Below are positions 63,609 to 64,000 of a stretch of 64,000 bases of DNA, in pieces (position 1 is the stretch's first letter; each line of letters opens with the position of its first letter). Location: NCBI RefSeq assembly GCF_001884185.1, contig NZ_MAOE01000082.1, positions 1 through 64,000 on the forward strand, written 5' to 3'. This stretch comes from Bacillus albus. GTDB lineage: Bacteria; Bacillota; Bacilli; Bacillales; Bacillaceae_G. The notes beneath the pieces are model-generated. The model saw only the letters and a list, made by a program, of their open reading frames with translations. It ran no database searches and was not told the origin of the DNA. The translations under genes and the position numbers were made by a program.

Positions 63609-64000
63609 ATGAAAGCTACTCATAAAGATTGGATTTTATTTAACGGAAGAATTGTAAATACGAAGGAAGAACAGCCGATGATTCCATTAGAGGAGAGAGG
63701 CTTTCAATTTGGTGATGGTATATACGAGGTATTTAGACTATATGATGGGAAGCCACATTTATTAAATCTACATTTGGAACGATTCTTTAATTCTATGGAA
63801 GAAATAAAACTAATCCCACCGTTTACTAAGGAAGAGTTAGTCGAAGAGTTACATGAAATGATTGAAAAAAATCAATTTCAAGAAGATGGGAATGTATATT
63901 TGCAAATATCAAGAGGTGCTCAAGCACGTAATCATGTTTATGAGTCAAATATGCAACCAACATATTTTGCAAATATTGTTTCGTTTCCAAGGCCGATTGC
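63609..64000 (+). CDS. dat: D-amino-acid transaminase, 5' part only
   Basis: The first 130 codons are present and run off the window. The sequence has the class IV PLP aminotransferase start (ILFNGRIVNTKE), EERGFQFGDGIYEVFRLYDG and YLQISRGAQARNH, which match D-alanine:2-oxoglutarate transaminases. It interconverts D-Ala and D-Glu for the cell wall. An aminodeoxychorismate lyase or branched-chain enzyme is less likely because the YLQISRG segment is typical of D-amino acid enzymes. ATG 63609 follows AAAGGAGTGGG. Confidence 0.9.
   Translation, partial: MKATHKDWILFNGRIVNTKEEQPMIPLEERGFQFGDGIYEVFRLYDGKPHLLNLHLERFFNSMEEIKLIPPFTKEELVEELHEMIEKNQFQEDGNVYLQISRGAQARNHVYESNMQPTYFANIVSFPRPI

Noticed and set aside
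1-64000. CRISPR array, tRNA or rRNA genes, transposase or prophage
   Set aside because: No repeat-spacer pattern, cloverleaf-like gene or transposase/phage ORF is visible.

Overview
The window looks like chromosomal DNA of a Bacillus cereus group organism (cereus/thuringiensis/anthracis type). It is AT-rich with strong GGAGG-type ribosome binding sites. It carries two bcr1-type intergenic elements with TTTAT ends, four tRNA-sensing T-box leaders, and gene families typical of that group: CvfC-like protein, bacilliredoxin, YpiP, YpjP, Amj, BsSco, and second-copy aminoacyl-tRNA synthetases. I see no rRNA, tRNA, CRISPR, prophage or transposase gene. No replication origin is visible.

Region by region. 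1-3.5 kb holds ssbB behind a likely ComK box, then a redox/housekeeping set (CvfC-like HEAT protein, DCC thiol oxidoreductase, bacilliredoxin, methyltransferase). 3.5-20.4 kb is an accessory translation block. Three aminoacyl-tRNA synthetases (ArgRS, a type-2 IleRS, and an archaeal-type AspRS probably acting on tRNA-Asn) each follow a T-box leader. Between them lie a 1400-residue TPR protein with an embedded C39-like peptidase domain, a secreted zinc metalloprotease, a small secreted protein flanked by bcr1 elements, and a MurF paralogue broken by one stop codon. The aspS leader also contains a tiny ORF that opens with twelve consecutive Asp/Asn codons, a candidate leader peptide on top of the T-box. 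20.5-29 kb holds a glycerate kinase/permease operon, a two-component system with a four-PepSY protein, a T-box-controlled SLC6-type transporter (probably leucine-responsive) and an alpha/beta hydrolase.

29-45 kb is metabolic and cell-envelope accessory DNA: nucleotidyltransferase, Amj lipid II flippase, HAD phosphatases, GntP permease with iron-dependent alcohol dehydrogenase, Asp/Glu racemase, TrmO, acetyltransferases, an EcsAB-like ABC transporter, an unlisted 25-residue membrane peptide, YpjP, a kinase-like phosphotransferase, a frameshifted S41 protease and a class C-type serine hydrolase. 45-64 kb holds an alpha-L-rhamnosidase, thyA-dfrA, a lipoprotein PBP, an azoreductase with a palindromic operator, plsC, a hemolysin III family protein, tatA-tatC, DegV, an MBL-fold hydrolase, Sco, Hsp20, asnB, a Fur-controlled iron-siderophore binding lipoprotein and the start of a D-amino acid transaminase.

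Functionally, amino-acid and tRNA charging control dominates. Asparagine synthesis (asnB), an AspRS that may feed a transamidation route to Asn-tRNA, and T-box switches for Arg, Ile, a putative Asn and a putative Leu signal all sit in this one stretch.
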